Assembly: GCF_001280305.1 (NCBI RefSeq)
Contig: NZ_CP012623.1
Location: forward strand, 2,728,001-2,792,000
Reading direction: 5' to 3'
DNA length: 64,000 nt
Source: Hymenobacter sp. DG25A
Lineage (GTDB): Bacteria; Bacteroidota; Bacteroidia; Cytophagales; Hymenobacteraceae
Under the pieces are notes generated by a model. The model did no database searches. It was not told the DNA's origin and saw only the letters and a list, made by a program, of their open reading frames with translations. Shown in pieces: positions 8,821 through 17,024 of this stretch (positions are counted from its first letter, which is position 1; each line of letters begins with the position of its first letter). Made by a program: the position numbers and the translations under genes.

Positions 8821-8967
8821 GAAGACCGGGGCGGGCGCACCACACCCCGGCTGGCAAGCAGGCACATTTTACCTGGCGCCGGGCCCTTTTCCGCTTTGCC
8901 ACCTGGTGGTGTAGTTATTCTTAGATGAAATAGGCAAAAAAAGCTGCAGAAGGCATATACAATTCCC

Positions 8968-8975
8968 TATGTTTG
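8968..8975 (+). promoter_or_regulatory. -7 promoter box for the ABC transporter genes
   Basis: TATGTTTG matches TANNTTTG about 100 bases upstream of the ATPase start. The -33 region is weak. The 300-base gap 8774-9073 between the divergent aspS and ABC genes otherwise shows no gene. Confidence 0.45.
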
Positions 8976-9073
8976 CCGGGAACTTCCATTATCCTAGCCT
9001 ATTAGTGGCTGCAACCTATTATCAGTTCCTCGTCTCCTTCTCCCGCTCCTCAACCCTAACACTTTTATAAACT

Positions 9074-9973
9074 ATGGAACTGGTTATCGACCACCTCTCC
9101 AAGACGTACCCCAACGGCACCAAGGCCCTCAACAATGTTTCCCTACGCATTGAGCCGGGTATGTTTGGCCTGCTGGGCCCCAACGGAGCGGGCAAGTCCT
9201 CGTTGATGCGCACCATTTCCACCTTGCAGGAGGCCGATGCCGGCAGCATTCAGCTGGGCGATATTGATGTGCTGCACCAGCCGGAGAGAGTACGACAGGT
9301 GCTGGGCTACCTGCCCCAGGAGTTTGGCGTATACCCCAAAGTAACGGCGGCCGAGCTGCTGGAGCACTTTGCGGTGCTCAAAGGCATCAGCAATAAAAGT
9401 GAGCGGCGGCAGGTAGTGGATGCCTTGCTGCACCAGACCAACCTCTACAATGTGCGCAACAAGAATCTGGGCGGCTACTCCGGCGGCATGAAGCAGCGTT
9501 TCGGCATTGCGCAGGCCCTGCTCGGCAACCCCCGGCTTATCATTGTGGATGAGCCCACGGCCGGCCTGGACCCTACCGAGCGCAACCGCTTCCACAACCT
9601 GCTGGCAGAAATTGGCGAGGACCGCATTGTGATTCTGAGCACCCACATTGTGTCCGATGTATCGGACCTGTGCCGGCAGTTTGCCATCATCAACAAAGGG
9701 CAGGTGCTGTACACCGGCGACCCGCTGCAGGCCATTGAGGAAATGCGCAACCAGATCTGGCGGCGCACCATCCGCAAGGATGAGCTGGCCGCGTATCAAC
9801 AGCAGTTTTCCGTGATTTCCTCGCGCCTGTTTGCCGGCCAGACCATTATTCACGTGCACAGCCTGTCCCAGCCCGGCAACGGTTTTGAGGGCGTGGAGCC
9901 GACGCTGGAAGACGTGTACTTTGCCCGCATTCACGCGGCCGAAAACGTGGCTTCGGAAGTACTAAAAGGCTAA
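9074..9973 (+). CDS. ABC transporter ATP-binding protein
   Basis: Cytoplasmic ATPase subunit of 299 aa. Walker A is GPNGAGKS (35-42), the signature is YSGGMKQ (135-141), Walker B is LIIVDE (155-160) and the switch His is 191. The last 80 residues form an extra domain typical of ATPases that pair with large ABC-2 permeases. The permease-peptidase fusion gene starts 129 bases downstream, so the two should form one transporter. The substrate is not known; exporters of this kind in Bacteroidota are annotated only generally. Confidence 0.92.
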   Translation: MELVIDHLSKTYPNGTKALNNVSLRIEPGMFGLLGPNGAGKSSLMRTISTLQEADAGSIQLGDIDVLHQPERVRQVLGYLPQEFGVYPKVTAAELLEHFAVLKGISNKSERRQVVDALLHQTNLYNVRNKNLGGYSGGMKQRFGIAQALLGNPRLIIVDEPTAGLDPTERNRFHNLLAEIGEDRIVILSTHIVSDVSDLCRQFAIINKGQVLYTGDPLQAIEEMRNQIWRRTIRKDELAAYQQQFSVISSRLFAGQTIIHVHSLSQPGNGFEGVEPTLEDVYFARIHAAENVASEVLKG

Positions 9974-9993
9974 AAAGGCACTAGTAAGACCGG

Positions 9994-10083
9994 CATGCAG
10001 AGGCGCCGCCGATGCAGCCGGCCAGTGTGGTAAATAGTTTAGCAACATCAGCACGCGAGATGCTTCGGCTACGCCTCTGCATG
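9994..10083. repeat. Inverted repeat element between ABC genes
   Basis: Perfect 12-bp terminal arms (CATGCAGAGGCG at 9994-10005, complement at 10072-10083) enclose 66 bases. It fills the gap between the ATPase and permease genes and looks like a short dispersed palindromic element; a second copy is not visible in this window. Confidence 0.5.
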
Positions 10084-10102
10084 ACCCTGAATACTTCAAT
10101 CC

Positions 10103-13100
10103 ATGTTCCTCGAAATCTTCCTTTTTGAGCTTCGTTACCGTCTGAAACGGCCGGCAACCTATATCTATTTCTTTTTGATGGCCCTGATGGGCTTCCTGTT
10201 CATGCTGGCCTTGGGTGGCGTGTTTGGGGCCAATGTGACCATTGGCGGCGCAAGCGGCAAGGTGCTGGCCAACTCCGCCTATCAGGTAAACACCATTCTC
10301 ACGGTGGTAAGCCTGTTTGGCGTGTTCATCACCTCCTCCATGATGGGCACCCCGGTATACCGGGACTTCGACCACCGCACCCACTCCCTCTACTACACCG
10401 CCCCCATCAGCAAAGCCGGCTATCTGGGCGGGCGTTTTCTGGGCTCGTTTATCGTAACGGTGGCCGTTTTTCTGGGTGGAGCCCTGGGCGCCTGGCTGGC
10501 TACGTACTGGCCCACCATGCTCCCCGATAAGCTGGGGCCTAACATGCTGGCGGCCTATCTGCACCCTTACCTGCAGATTGTGATTCCCAACCTGTTTCTG
10601 ACGGGCGCCATCTTCTTTACGGCGGCTACGCTTACCCGCTCGGCGCTGGCTATCTACCTGGGCGGTGTGCTGTTTCTGGTGTTGTACTCCATCAGCGGCA
10701 GCCTGCAGCAGGATATGGATAACGAAACCCTGCGCAGCCTGCTCGACCCCCTGGGCGGTGCCGCCATTGACCTGACCCAGCGCTATTGGACAACAGCCGA
10801 GCGTAACACCCTGCTGATGCCCTGGAGCACCTACATCCTGCAAAACCGCCTGCTCTGGATGAGCGTGGGCGTGCTGACGCTGGTGGCCTGCTACGTTTTC
10901 TTCCGCTTTTCCTTCGCCAACAAAGCCGACTCCGGCCCCCGGCCCAAGGCCGGCGAGGCCCTGGGCGTGGCCGCCCGGCCCAACCAGCTGACGCTACCGC
11001 AGGTAACGCCCCTTTTCACGCCGGGCCTGGCCTGGGCCCAGCTGGGCCGCCTGGTGCGGCTGGAGTTTTTCAGCACCATCCGCAGCGTGTACTTTATGGG
11101 TATTGTAGGCGCCGGGGTGTTGTTTTTGCTGATTTCCGGCATGCAGGTGGGCAAGATGTATGGCACCAATACCTTCCCGGTTACGCCCGTGGTGGTGCAG
11201 CTGCTGGCCGGCACGTTTGCCCTGTTTCAGCTCATCATTATCACCTTCTACGCCGGCGAGCTGGTGTGGCGCGAGCGGGACTCCAACGTGCATCAGATTT
11301 ACGATGCCATGCCCATGCCCAGTTGGGTGCCGTTTGTGGCCAAGCTGGGCGCGCTCATGCTCATTCAGGTGGTGCTGCTGGCCGTGGTGCTGGTGTGCGG
11401 ACTGCTGCTGCAGACGCTGAAAGGCTACTTCAACTATGAGCTGGATGTGTACCTGAAAGAGCTGTTCGGCTTCCGGCTGGTTGGCATGCTGATGTTGTGC
11501 GTGCTGGCCATGCTGGTGCAGGTGCTGGCCAACAACAAGTACCTCGGGCACTTCATCATGATTCTGTATTATGCCTTCAACCTGTTTCAGAGCACGCTGG
11601 GGCTGGAGCATAACCTGTACTCCTTCAACTCGGCCCCCGGCACGCCATACTCGGCCATGAACGGCTACGGGCACTTTGTGCTGCCGTTCCTGACCTTTAA
11701 AGCGTACTGGGCCATGTTTGCCGTGTTGCTGGCCCTGGCCAGCTCCCTGCTCTGGCCCCGCGGCACCGAAACCCGCTTTTCCTGGCGCTGGCAGCAGGTG
11801 CGCTCCAGCTTTTCGCCGGCCCTGCGCGTGGTAGCGGGTGTAGCGCTGCTGGCCTTTGCCGGCCTGGGCGCTTATATCTTCTACAACACCAACGTGCTCA
11901 ACTCTTACCGCACCTCGGATGAGGAGGAGGCGCTGACGGCCCGCTATGAGAAAACCTACAAGCGCTACGCCAAACGGCCCCAGCCGCGCATTGTGGCGGT
12001 GAATATTCAGGCCGATTTGTTTCCGCAGGAGCGCGACATCCGCTTCCGGGGCTCCTACTGGCTGCTCAACCGCTCCGGGCAGCCCATCGACTCGGTGCAC
12101 CTCGTCAGCAGTTCGGAAGCCGAGATAAAGCAGCTGGCCCTGGGCCGCGCCGGCAAGGAAGTGCTGCACGACCAGATTGGCGACATCGATTACCGCATTG
12201 TGCGCCTGGCCCAGGCCCTGCAGCCCGGCGACTCCGTGCAGCTTAACTTCGATTTGGCGTACACCAATCCCGGCTTCAAAAACGAAGAGCTCAGCACCAA
12301 CGTGGTGTACAACGGCACCTTCGTGAACAACTCCCAGATGCTGCCCCACATTGGCTACCAGGATGCCGTGGAGCTGAGCTCCGATGACACCCGCAAAGAG
12401 CAGGGCCTGCTGCCGAAGGCCCGCATGGCCGGGGTAAACGATTCGCTGGCCCGCATGAACACCTACATCGGCAACGACGGGGACTGGATTCGGTTTGAAG
12501 CCACCATAAGCACCACGCCCGACCAGATTGCCATTGCCCCGGGCTACCTGCAGAAAGAGTGGACGAAAGATGGCCGCCGGTATTTCCACTACAAGATGGA
12601 TGCGCCCATCCTCAACTTCTACTCCTTCCTCTCGGCGCGCTACGCCGTGTATAAGGACCAGTGGCAGAATATTCCCATTGAAATCTACTACCAGCCGGGC
12701 CACGAGTATAACCTGAAGCGCATGGCCTCCGGCGTGAAAAAGGGCCTGGAGTACTACACCACGCACTTTGGCCCCTACCAGCACCGGCAGGTGCGCATTC
12801 TGGAGTTTCCCGGCTACAGCTCTTTCGCCCAAAGCTTTCCTAACACCATTCCCTTCTCCGAGAGCATCGGCTTTATTGCCGATGTAGACTCCACCGACCC
12901 CAAAGACATTGATTACCCGCTCTACGTTACGGCCCACGAGGTGGCCCACCAGTGGTTTGCCCACCAGATTATCGGCGGCAACGTGCAGGGCGGCACGCTT
13001 ATGTCGGAAACGCTGAGCCAGTACGGGGCTCTCATGGTGATGAAGCACCTCTACGGCGAGGAGAAAATGAAGAAGTTTCTGCGGTTTGAACTGAACACCT

Positions 13101-13732
13101 ACCTGGTGGGCCGCAGCACGGAGCGCAAAAAAGAAGTGCCGCTGTATCTGGTAGAAAACCAGCCCTACATCCACTACCGCAAAGGCTCCCTGGTGATGTA
13201 TGCCCTGCAGGACTACATCGGCGAAGCGGCCGTGAATGCCGCCATTAAGGAATACCGCGACAAAGTGGCTTACCAGCGCGCCCCGTTCACCAACTCGGTA
13301 GAGTTTGTGGGTTACCTGCGCAAGCACACGCCCGATTCGCTGCAGTATTTGGTGACGGACCTGTTTGAGCGCATCACGCTTTATGAAAACAAGGTAGACT
13401 CGGCCTCCTACCGCAAGCTGCCCAACGGCCAGTACCGCGTGCAGTTTACCGTGGATACCAAGAAGCTCTACGCCGACTCCCTCGGCAATGAAACGGCCGA
13501 CCTGAAGTCCCGTGACCTGATTGAGGTGGGCGTGCTGGGCCGCAAAAAAGTAAAAGGCAAGTGGCTGGATGTGCCCCTGCTGGTGCAGAAGCAGCGCCTC
13601 AAGCCCGGCCTCAACCATCTGGAGTTCACCACCCCCCAGAAACCGGAGCGCGTGGGCATCGACCCATTCAATAAGCTGATAGACCGCAACCCCGATGACA
13701 ACGTGAAAGCGCCCACCGAGAAAAAGGTATAA
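10103..13732 (+). CDS. ABC-2 permease fused to an M1-family aminopeptidase domain
   Basis: Two-part protein of 1209 aa. The first half, about 1-600, is membrane-embedded with two sets of about six hydrophobic segments, as in ABC-2 permeases. A last helix near 575-597 leads into a periplasmic M1 gluzincin domain. The zinc site is HEVAH (945-949) with the third ligand Glu in MSETLSQY, 19 residues after the second His. The usual GXMEN substrate loop is absent, replaced by a Phe/Ser-rich stretch (about 905-925). A related permease/M1 combination is known in Bacteroidota, but its substrate is not established. The partner ATPase is directly upstream, and a strong terminator follows. Confidence 0.9.
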   Translation: MFLEIFLFELRYRLKRPATYIYFFLMALMGFLFMLALGGVFGANVTIGGASGKVLANSAYQVNTILTVVSLFGVFITSSMMGTPVYRDFDHRTHSLYYTAPISKAGYLGGRFLGSFIVTVAVFLGGALGAWLATYWPTMLPDKLGPNMLAAYLHPYLQIVIPNLFLTGAIFFTAATLTRSALAIYLGGVLFLVLYSISGSLQQDMDNETLRSLLDPLGGAAIDLTQRYWTTAERNTLLMPWSTYILQNRLLWMSVGVLTLVACYVFFRFSFANKADSGPRPKAGEALGVAARPNQLTLPQVTPLFTPGLAWAQLGRLVRLEFFSTIRSVYFMGIVGAGVLFLLISGMQVGKMYGTNTFPVTPVVVQLLAGTFALFQLIIITFYAGELVWRERDSNVHQIYDAMPMPSWVPFVAKLGALMLIQVVLLAVVLVCGLLLQTLKGYFNYELDVYLKELFGFRLVGMLMLCVLAMLVQVLANNKYLGHFIMILYYAFNLFQSTLGLEHNLYSFNSAPGTPYSAMNGYGHFVLPFLTFKAYWAMFAVLLALASSLLWPRGTETRFSWRWQQVRSSFSPALRVVAGVALLAFAGLGAYIFYNTNVLNSYRTSDEEEALTARYEKTYKRYAKRPQPRIVAVNIQADLFPQERDIRFRGSYWLLNRSGQPIDSVHLVSSSEAEIKQLALGRAGKEVLHDQIGDIDYRIVRLAQALQPGDSVQLNFDLAYTNPGFKNEELSTNVVYNGTFVNNSQMLPHIGYQDAVELSSDDTRKEQGLLPKARMAGVNDSLARMNTYIGNDGDWIRFEATISTTPDQIAIAPGYLQKEWTKDGRRYFHYKMDAPILNFYSFLSARYAVYKDQWQNIPIEIYYQPGHEYNLKRMASGVKKGLEYYTTHFGPYQHRQVRILEFPGYSSFAQSFPNTIPFSESIGFIADVDSTDPKDIDYPLYVTAHEVAHQWFAHQIIGGNVQGGTLMSETLSQYGALMVMKHLYGEEKMKKFLRFELNTYLVGRSTERKKEVPLYLVENQPYIHYRKGSLVMYALQDYIGEAAVNAAIKEYRDKVAYQRAPFTNSVEFVGYLRKHTPDSLQYLVTDLFERITLYENKVDSASYRKLPNGQYRVQFTVDTKKLYADSLGNETADLKSRDLIEVGVLGRKKVKGKWLDVPLLVQKQRLKPGLNHLEFTTPQKPERVGIDPFNKLIDRNPDDNVKAPTEKKV

Positions 13733-13752
13733 ACCAGAATCCGGAACCTGAT

Positions 13753-13784
13753 AGAAAGCCCAGTCGTTACGGACTGGGCTTTCT
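13753..13784 (+). terminator. Intrinsic terminator after the permease-peptidase gene
   Basis: 13-bp perfect stem AGAAAGCCCAGTC (13753-13765) with complement at 13772-13784 and a 6-nt loop, 21 bases after the stop codon. Confidence 0.85.
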
Positions 13785-13921
13785 GTTGTATGCCATCTTA
13801 GTCACACTTGTTGAAATATTAGCGTATACGCTTAAAAAAGCTACTTTTTCAAGTTTGGCCCGACTTCTGCAAAGGGCTGTGTACGGGTGCATGCCCGCTT
13901 CCTTAGCCTTCTCTACTTATT

Positions 13922-14386
13922 ATGAAACGTTTCGCACTTCTCGCTCTCGCTACTGCTCTCAGCTTCTCTGCCGCACAGGCTCAGACCAAAATTAAAACCA
14001 AGGCCAAGGACGAAGATGCTTCCGTAAAATCGAAGAGCTCCGGCAATGATTCCGTGGTGCTCAACGGGCCCGTGCGGCGAGTAGAAACCCTCTCCGGCAT
14101 TGATGTGTACCCCAACGCCGGTACCAACACCATTCTGCTCAGCTTTACGCAGCAGTTCACGGTGCCCGGCACGCTGGTGATGACCAACTACAAAAACGAG
14201 CCGATTTACACCACCCCGCTGGACCCTGCCAACAACACCGGCCAGCCCGTAGACCTGGGCCGTATTCCGGCCGGCACCTACCTGGTAGAAGCCAAAACCG
14301 GCAACTACGTGTACTGGAAGAAAGTGCGCATTAAATACCCCACCGTAGCCAGCAGCAACACCAAAAAGAAAAAGAACCGCCGCTAA
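13922..14386 (+). CDS. Exported protein with a sorting-domain-like fold
   Basis: Uncharacterised secreted protein of 154 aa. Signal peptide 1-20 (MKRFALLALA...AQAQ), then a Lys/Asp/Ser-rich linker (21-45). Residues about 55-140 resemble the beta-sandwich of T9SS type A tails: IDVYPNAGTNTILLSF, then PAGTYLV and a final strand, but here this is nearly the whole protein and a basic tail (KKKKNRR) follows. I do not assign a function. It may be a stand-alone periplasmic or surface domain. It has its own terminator. Confidence 0.75.
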   Translation: MKRFALLALATALSFSAAQAQTKIKTKAKDEDASVKSKSSGNDSVVLNGPVRRVETLSGIDVYPNAGTNTILLSFTQQFTVPGTLVMTNYKNEPIYTTPLDPANNTGQPVDLGRIPAGTYLVEAKTGNYVYWKKVRIKYPTVASSNTKKKKNRR

Positions 14387-14408
14387 CCGTTTCAGTTACC
14401 GATTTTTC

Positions 14409-14447
14409 AGCCTCCGCAGCCAGCCTGGTTGCGGAGGCTTTTCTTTA
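14409..14447 (+). terminator. Intrinsic terminator
   Basis: 10-bp perfect stem AGCCTCCGCA (14409-14418) with complement at 14430-14439, followed by TTTTCTTT, 23 bases after the upstream stop. Confidence 0.85.
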
Positions 14448-14541
14448 GCAAGGCGCATGCCCGCACCTGCTTTTCCCGTTTTTCACCCAGATTGCAGCAC
14501 CGCAGCGCTTGGCCGCCTGGCATCTTCCTCTTTCCTGTCTT

Positions 14542-15105
14542 ATGAAACTTCGTCTTTTTTCGTCTCTGTTCCTGGTTTTGCTGCTCACGCTGACCGCTTT
14601 AGCCGGCCCTCGTCCCAAGCTCAAGAAAACCGCTGTTAATAACCGTATTAGTCTGGGCGTGCCCGCTGGGTTTATTCCGCTACCTGATGAAGGCATTGCC
14701 GCCAAGTTTCCGGCCCCGCGCAAGCCCCTGGCCGTGTTCAGCGACCCCAGCGGCCGCATCGATCTGAGCGTGGCTCAGAAGCAAACGCCCTTCACCAGCC
14801 AGGACTATGGCCTGCTGCTGAAAATCTACAAGGCCAGCATTCAGAATATGTACACCAAGGTGGAGTTTCTGGCCGAAGATGTCCGCACCATCAACAAGCG
14901 CGACTTTGTGGTACTGGAATTCGTTTCTACGCTCTCCGACACGCGCCGCAATGGCAACCTGGCCCCCATCCGGCGCTACCAGATGGTGCAGTATGCCATT
15001 GATGGCGACCAGCTGACAGTCTTCACCTTCACGGCGCCGGCCGATGATCAGGCCAAATGGCAGCCTACGGCGCAGGCCGTTATGCAGAGCATTTCCATGA
15101 AATAG
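14542..15105 (+). CDS. Exported protein of unknown function
   Basis: Protein of 187 aa with a signal peptide (MKLRLFSSLFLVLLLTLTALAG). The ATG at 14542 was preferred over an upstream in-frame ATG (14509) because it begins exactly at the signal peptide. The mature part opens with a PAGFIPLPDEG segment and continues with alternating strands and helices (SQDYGLLLKIY, VVLEFVSTLSD, MVQYAIDGDQLTVFTFTAP), which recalls the DcrB/PsbP-like fold; this is a pattern impression, not a proven assignment. No partner gene is evident. The stop is 12 bases before the first DnaA box. Confidence 0.7.
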   Translation: MKLRLFSSLFLVLLLTLTALAGPRPKLKKTAVNNRISLGVPAGFIPLPDEGIAAKFPAPRKPLAVFSDPSGRIDLSVAQKQTPFTSQDYGLLLKIYKASIQNMYTKVEFLAEDVRTINKRDFVVLEFVSTLSDTRRNGNLAPIRRYQMVQYAIDGDQLTVFTFTAPADDQAKWQPTAQAVMQSISMK

Positions 15106-15117
15106 CCCCCGGCCGCT

Positions 15118-15196
15118 TGTGGATAAGCAGAATATTTTCCTGCTATGTGAAAATTTATTCTGTCAATTATCCACATATCCACAATACTTATCCACA
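15118..15196. other. DnaA-box cluster with AT-rich spacer (candidate oriC or DnaA-titration site)
   Basis: Three perfect TTATCCACA boxes: 15118-15126 on the minus strand, 15167-15175 and 15188-15196 on the plus strand. A fourth, ATATCCACA (15175-15183), has one mismatch. Between the minus-strand box and the others is an AT-rich stretch (15128-15166). The whole sits in the 101-base gap before tadA. Inverted and direct DnaA boxes beside an AT-rich DNA-unwinding-like segment are the hallmarks of an origin, but no dnaA or dnaN gene is in view. Confidence 0.55.
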
Positions 15197-15206
15197 TCCT
15201 TTTTCC

Positions 15207-15653
15207 GTGACTCTTTCCCTTTATTCTGACGAGCAGTACATGCGGGAAGCGCTCAAGCAGGCGCAGTATGCCCTGGTGGAAGAGGAAATTCCGATTGGCG
15301 CCGTGGTGGTGATGGACCGGCAGATTATTGCCCGCGCCTACAACCAGACGGAAAAGCTGCGCGACGTTACCGCCCACGCCGAAATGCTGGCCCTCACGGC
15401 CGCCGCCAACCACGTGGGCAACAAATACCTTTCCGACTGCACCCTGTACGTTACCGTAGAGCCCTGCGTGATGTGTGCCGGGGCCAGCTTCTGGGCCCAG
15501 GTAAAGCGCGTGGTGTACGGCGCCCCCGAGGACAAGCGCGGCTTCCGGCGGCACGGAAACCTGCTGCACCCGCGCACAGAGCTGGTCAGCGGCATTATGG
15601 CTAATGAGTGCGCGGCGCTGATGCAGGAGTTTTTCGCCCGCAAGCGTAAATAA
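15207..15653 (+). CDS. tadA: tRNA-specific adenosine deaminase
   Basis: Enzyme of 148 aa that deaminates adenosine-34 to inosine in the tRNA anticodon. The zinc site is HAE (57-59, proton-shuttle Glu59) with PCVMC (86-90), the standard cytidine-deaminase fold. I chose the GTG at 15207 because YSDEQYMREAL follows just as in the family; the frame stays open upstream through the DnaA boxes, and ATG 15240 is a shorter alternative. The last residues (ARKRK) are basic, as usual for tRNA binding. The sodA promoter box begins right after the stop. Confidence 0.93.
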   Translation: MTLSLYSDEQYMREALKQAQYALVEEEIPIGAVVVMDRQIIARAYNQTEKLRDVTAHAEMLALTAAANHVGNKYLSDCTLYVTVEPCVMCAGASFWAQVKRVVYGAPEDKRGFRRHGNLLHPRTELVSGIMANECAALMQEFFARKRK

Positions 15654-15655
15654 TC

Positions 15656-15663
15656 TACTTTTG
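15656..15663 (+). promoter_or_regulatory. -7 promoter box for sodA
   Basis: TACTTTTG, a perfect TANNTTTG match, 91 bases upstream of the sodA ATG and immediately after the tadA stop. Confidence 0.5.
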
Positions 15664-15753
15664 GCGTTGCCGCTGCCCGCCCACCGTAACCCTAAGGGCC
15701 CGGCGGCGGTTAGTAGTTAATTCCCTCCATCCTTCACTAAAACTCCTTACCCT

Positions 15754-16362
15754 ATGGCTTTCGAACTGCCCTCGCTACCCTACGCCTACGATGCCCTTGA
15801 GCCGCACATTGATGCCCGGACCATGGAAATCCACCATACCAAGCACCATCAGGCTTATGTAACCAACCTCAACAACGCCATTGCCGGCACGGAGTTGGAA
15901 AACCATTCGTTGGAAGAGTTGATGCACAACATTGCGGCCGCTCCGGTAGCCGTGCGCAACAACGGCGGTGGCCACTGGAACCACTCGATGTTCTGGACTA
16001 TTATGAGCCCCAACGGCGGCGGTGAGCCTACCGGCGCTATTGCCCAGGCCATTACCTCGGCTTTCGGCAGCTACGAGAAGTTCAAAGAAGAATTCACCAA
16101 AGCCGCGGTGGGCCGTTTCGGCTCCGGCTGGGCGTGGCTGTGCAAGCAGCCCGATGGCTCGGTGCAAATCTGCTCTACCCCCAACCAGGACAACCCGCTA
16201 ATGCCCGACACCGGCTGCAAAGGCATTCCGGTACTGGGCCTGGACGTGTGGGAGCACGCCTACTACCTGCACTACCAGAACCGTCGTCCCGACTATATTT
16301 CCGCCTTCTACAATCTCATTAACTGGGATGAAGTAAACCGCCGCTTCGCTGAGGCAGGTTAA
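15754..16362 (+). CDS. sodA: Superoxide dismutase, Mn/Fe family
   Basis: Cytoplasmic enzyme of 202 aa converting superoxide to H2O2 and O2. Predicted metal ligands are His27, His77 (in HWNHSMFW), Asp164 and His168 (DVWEHAYY). The outer-sphere glutamine is in the C-terminal half (Gln145, TPNQD), which favours manganese or cambialistic use over strict iron use. Length is normal for the family. No signal peptide. Single-gene unit with its own -7 box and a strong terminator. Confidence 0.95.
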   Translation: MAFELPSLPYAYDALEPHIDARTMEIHHTKHHQAYVTNLNNAIAGTELENHSLEELMHNIAAAPVAVRNNGGGHWNHSMFWTIMSPNGGGEPTGAIAQAITSAFGSYEKFKEEFTKAAVGRFGSGWAWLCKQPDGSVQICSTPNQDNPLMPDTGCKGIPVLGLDVWEHAYYLHYQNRRPDYISAFYNLINWDEVNRRFAEAG

Positions 16363-16394
16363 TCCGCCGCTGCGGATGATTTCTGCGGACTTAT

Positions 16395-16436
16395 AAACGG
16401 ACCCGGCCTGCGCATGCGGCCGGGTCCGTTTTTCTG
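16395..16436 (+). terminator. Intrinsic terminator of sodA
   Basis: 14-bp perfect stem at 16395-16408 and 16418-16431 (AAACGGACCCGGCC and its complement), 9-nt loop, then a T-run. Confidence 0.9.
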
Positions 16437-16530
16437 TTCAGCGCTGTCTGCGCTGAACCCCGCCGGTAGATTTTATCGTTCTCGTCGTACTTTCCTTGTA
16501 CTTTCAGGTTCTGAAAAGGCAGCACTTATG

Positions 16531-16546
16531 CACCAAACATTCGGTG
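16531..16546. promoter_or_regulatory. Operator-like palindrome upstream of arsR-type gene
   Basis: CACCAAACATTCGGTG; its halves match at 12 of 16 positions. It shares the core CCAAACATT-Y-G with the palindrome at 16953-16978 beyond the regulator gene. Likely a binding site of that regulator. The gap 16363-16660 otherwise holds the sodA terminator and no gene. Confidence 0.4.
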
Positions 16547-16660
16547 TGATTGTTGCTCTGCTTACTACAACTTTATCAAAATATTAGAAGCTTACCTTTC
16601 CCTTATTGCCTGTAGCTATAGCCGTTTATCCTTTTCCATTTCAGTATATCTTTCTTCCCT

Positions 16661-16930
16661 ATGGATACCCAACTTGTGGCCAAATCGGCAGGGGCGCTGT
16701 CTGATAAATACCGTCTTAGCATTGTGCTGGCTCTGAGCCAGCAGCCCACGCTGCCCTTTGCGCAGGTACAGGAGCTCACGGGCCTGTCGCAGCCCTGCGT
16801 ATCCCATCACCTGAAAATTCTGGCCGATAGCGGCCTGGTGCTGCTGCAAAAAAACGGCCGCTGCGTGAGCGTAACCCTGAACCGGGGGGCTATGCAGGAG
16901 CTGGCTTCGTTTTTAGGAGGCCTGAGCTGA
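16661..16930 (+). CDS. ArsR-family transcriptional regulator
   Basis: Winged-helix repressor of 89 aa. The helix-turn-helix lies at about 36-58 (FAQVQELTGLSQPCVSHHLK). Cys46 and Cys64 are the only cysteines and do not form a known metal site, so sensing of a reactive electrophile or another signal is as likely as metal sensing. The gene is 94 bases upstream of an old yellow enzyme on the same strand, with an operator-like palindrome in between and a similar one upstream, so it probably controls both itself and the reductase. Confidence 0.9.
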   Translation: MDTQLVAKSAGALSDKYRLSIVLALSQQPTLPFAQVQELTGLSQPCVSHHLKILADSGLVLLQKNGRCVSVTLNRGAMQELASFLGGLS

Positions 16931-16952
16931 AACCTGAAAAAAAATTTCCCGT

Positions 16953-16978
16953 AATTCATCCAAACATTTGAATGAATT
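16953..16978. promoter_or_regulatory. 26-bp operator-like palindrome upstream of the ene-reductase
   Basis: The 26 bases from 16953 match their own reverse complement at 22 positions; perfect outer arms AATTCAT/ATGAATT and inner CAAA/TTTG. It lies 46 bases before the reductase ATG, in the gap after the ArsR-type gene, and shares the CCAAACATTTG core with 16531-16546. Confidence 0.6.
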
Positions 16979-17024
16979 GATGCTTTATAGCGTCTGTATT
17001 CTAACTAACCTTTGACTTTCCGAT

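Noticed and set aside
10994..13618. Very long open frame (874 codons) on the strand opposite the permease-peptidase gene
   Set aside because: Antisense shadow from GC-rich codon use; its translation is rich in His, Gln, Gly and Val with no domain, while the plus-strand frame has clear motifs.
15057..15206. N-terminal extension of TadA
   Set aside because: Would run through the DnaA boxes and adds 50 residues absent from the family.
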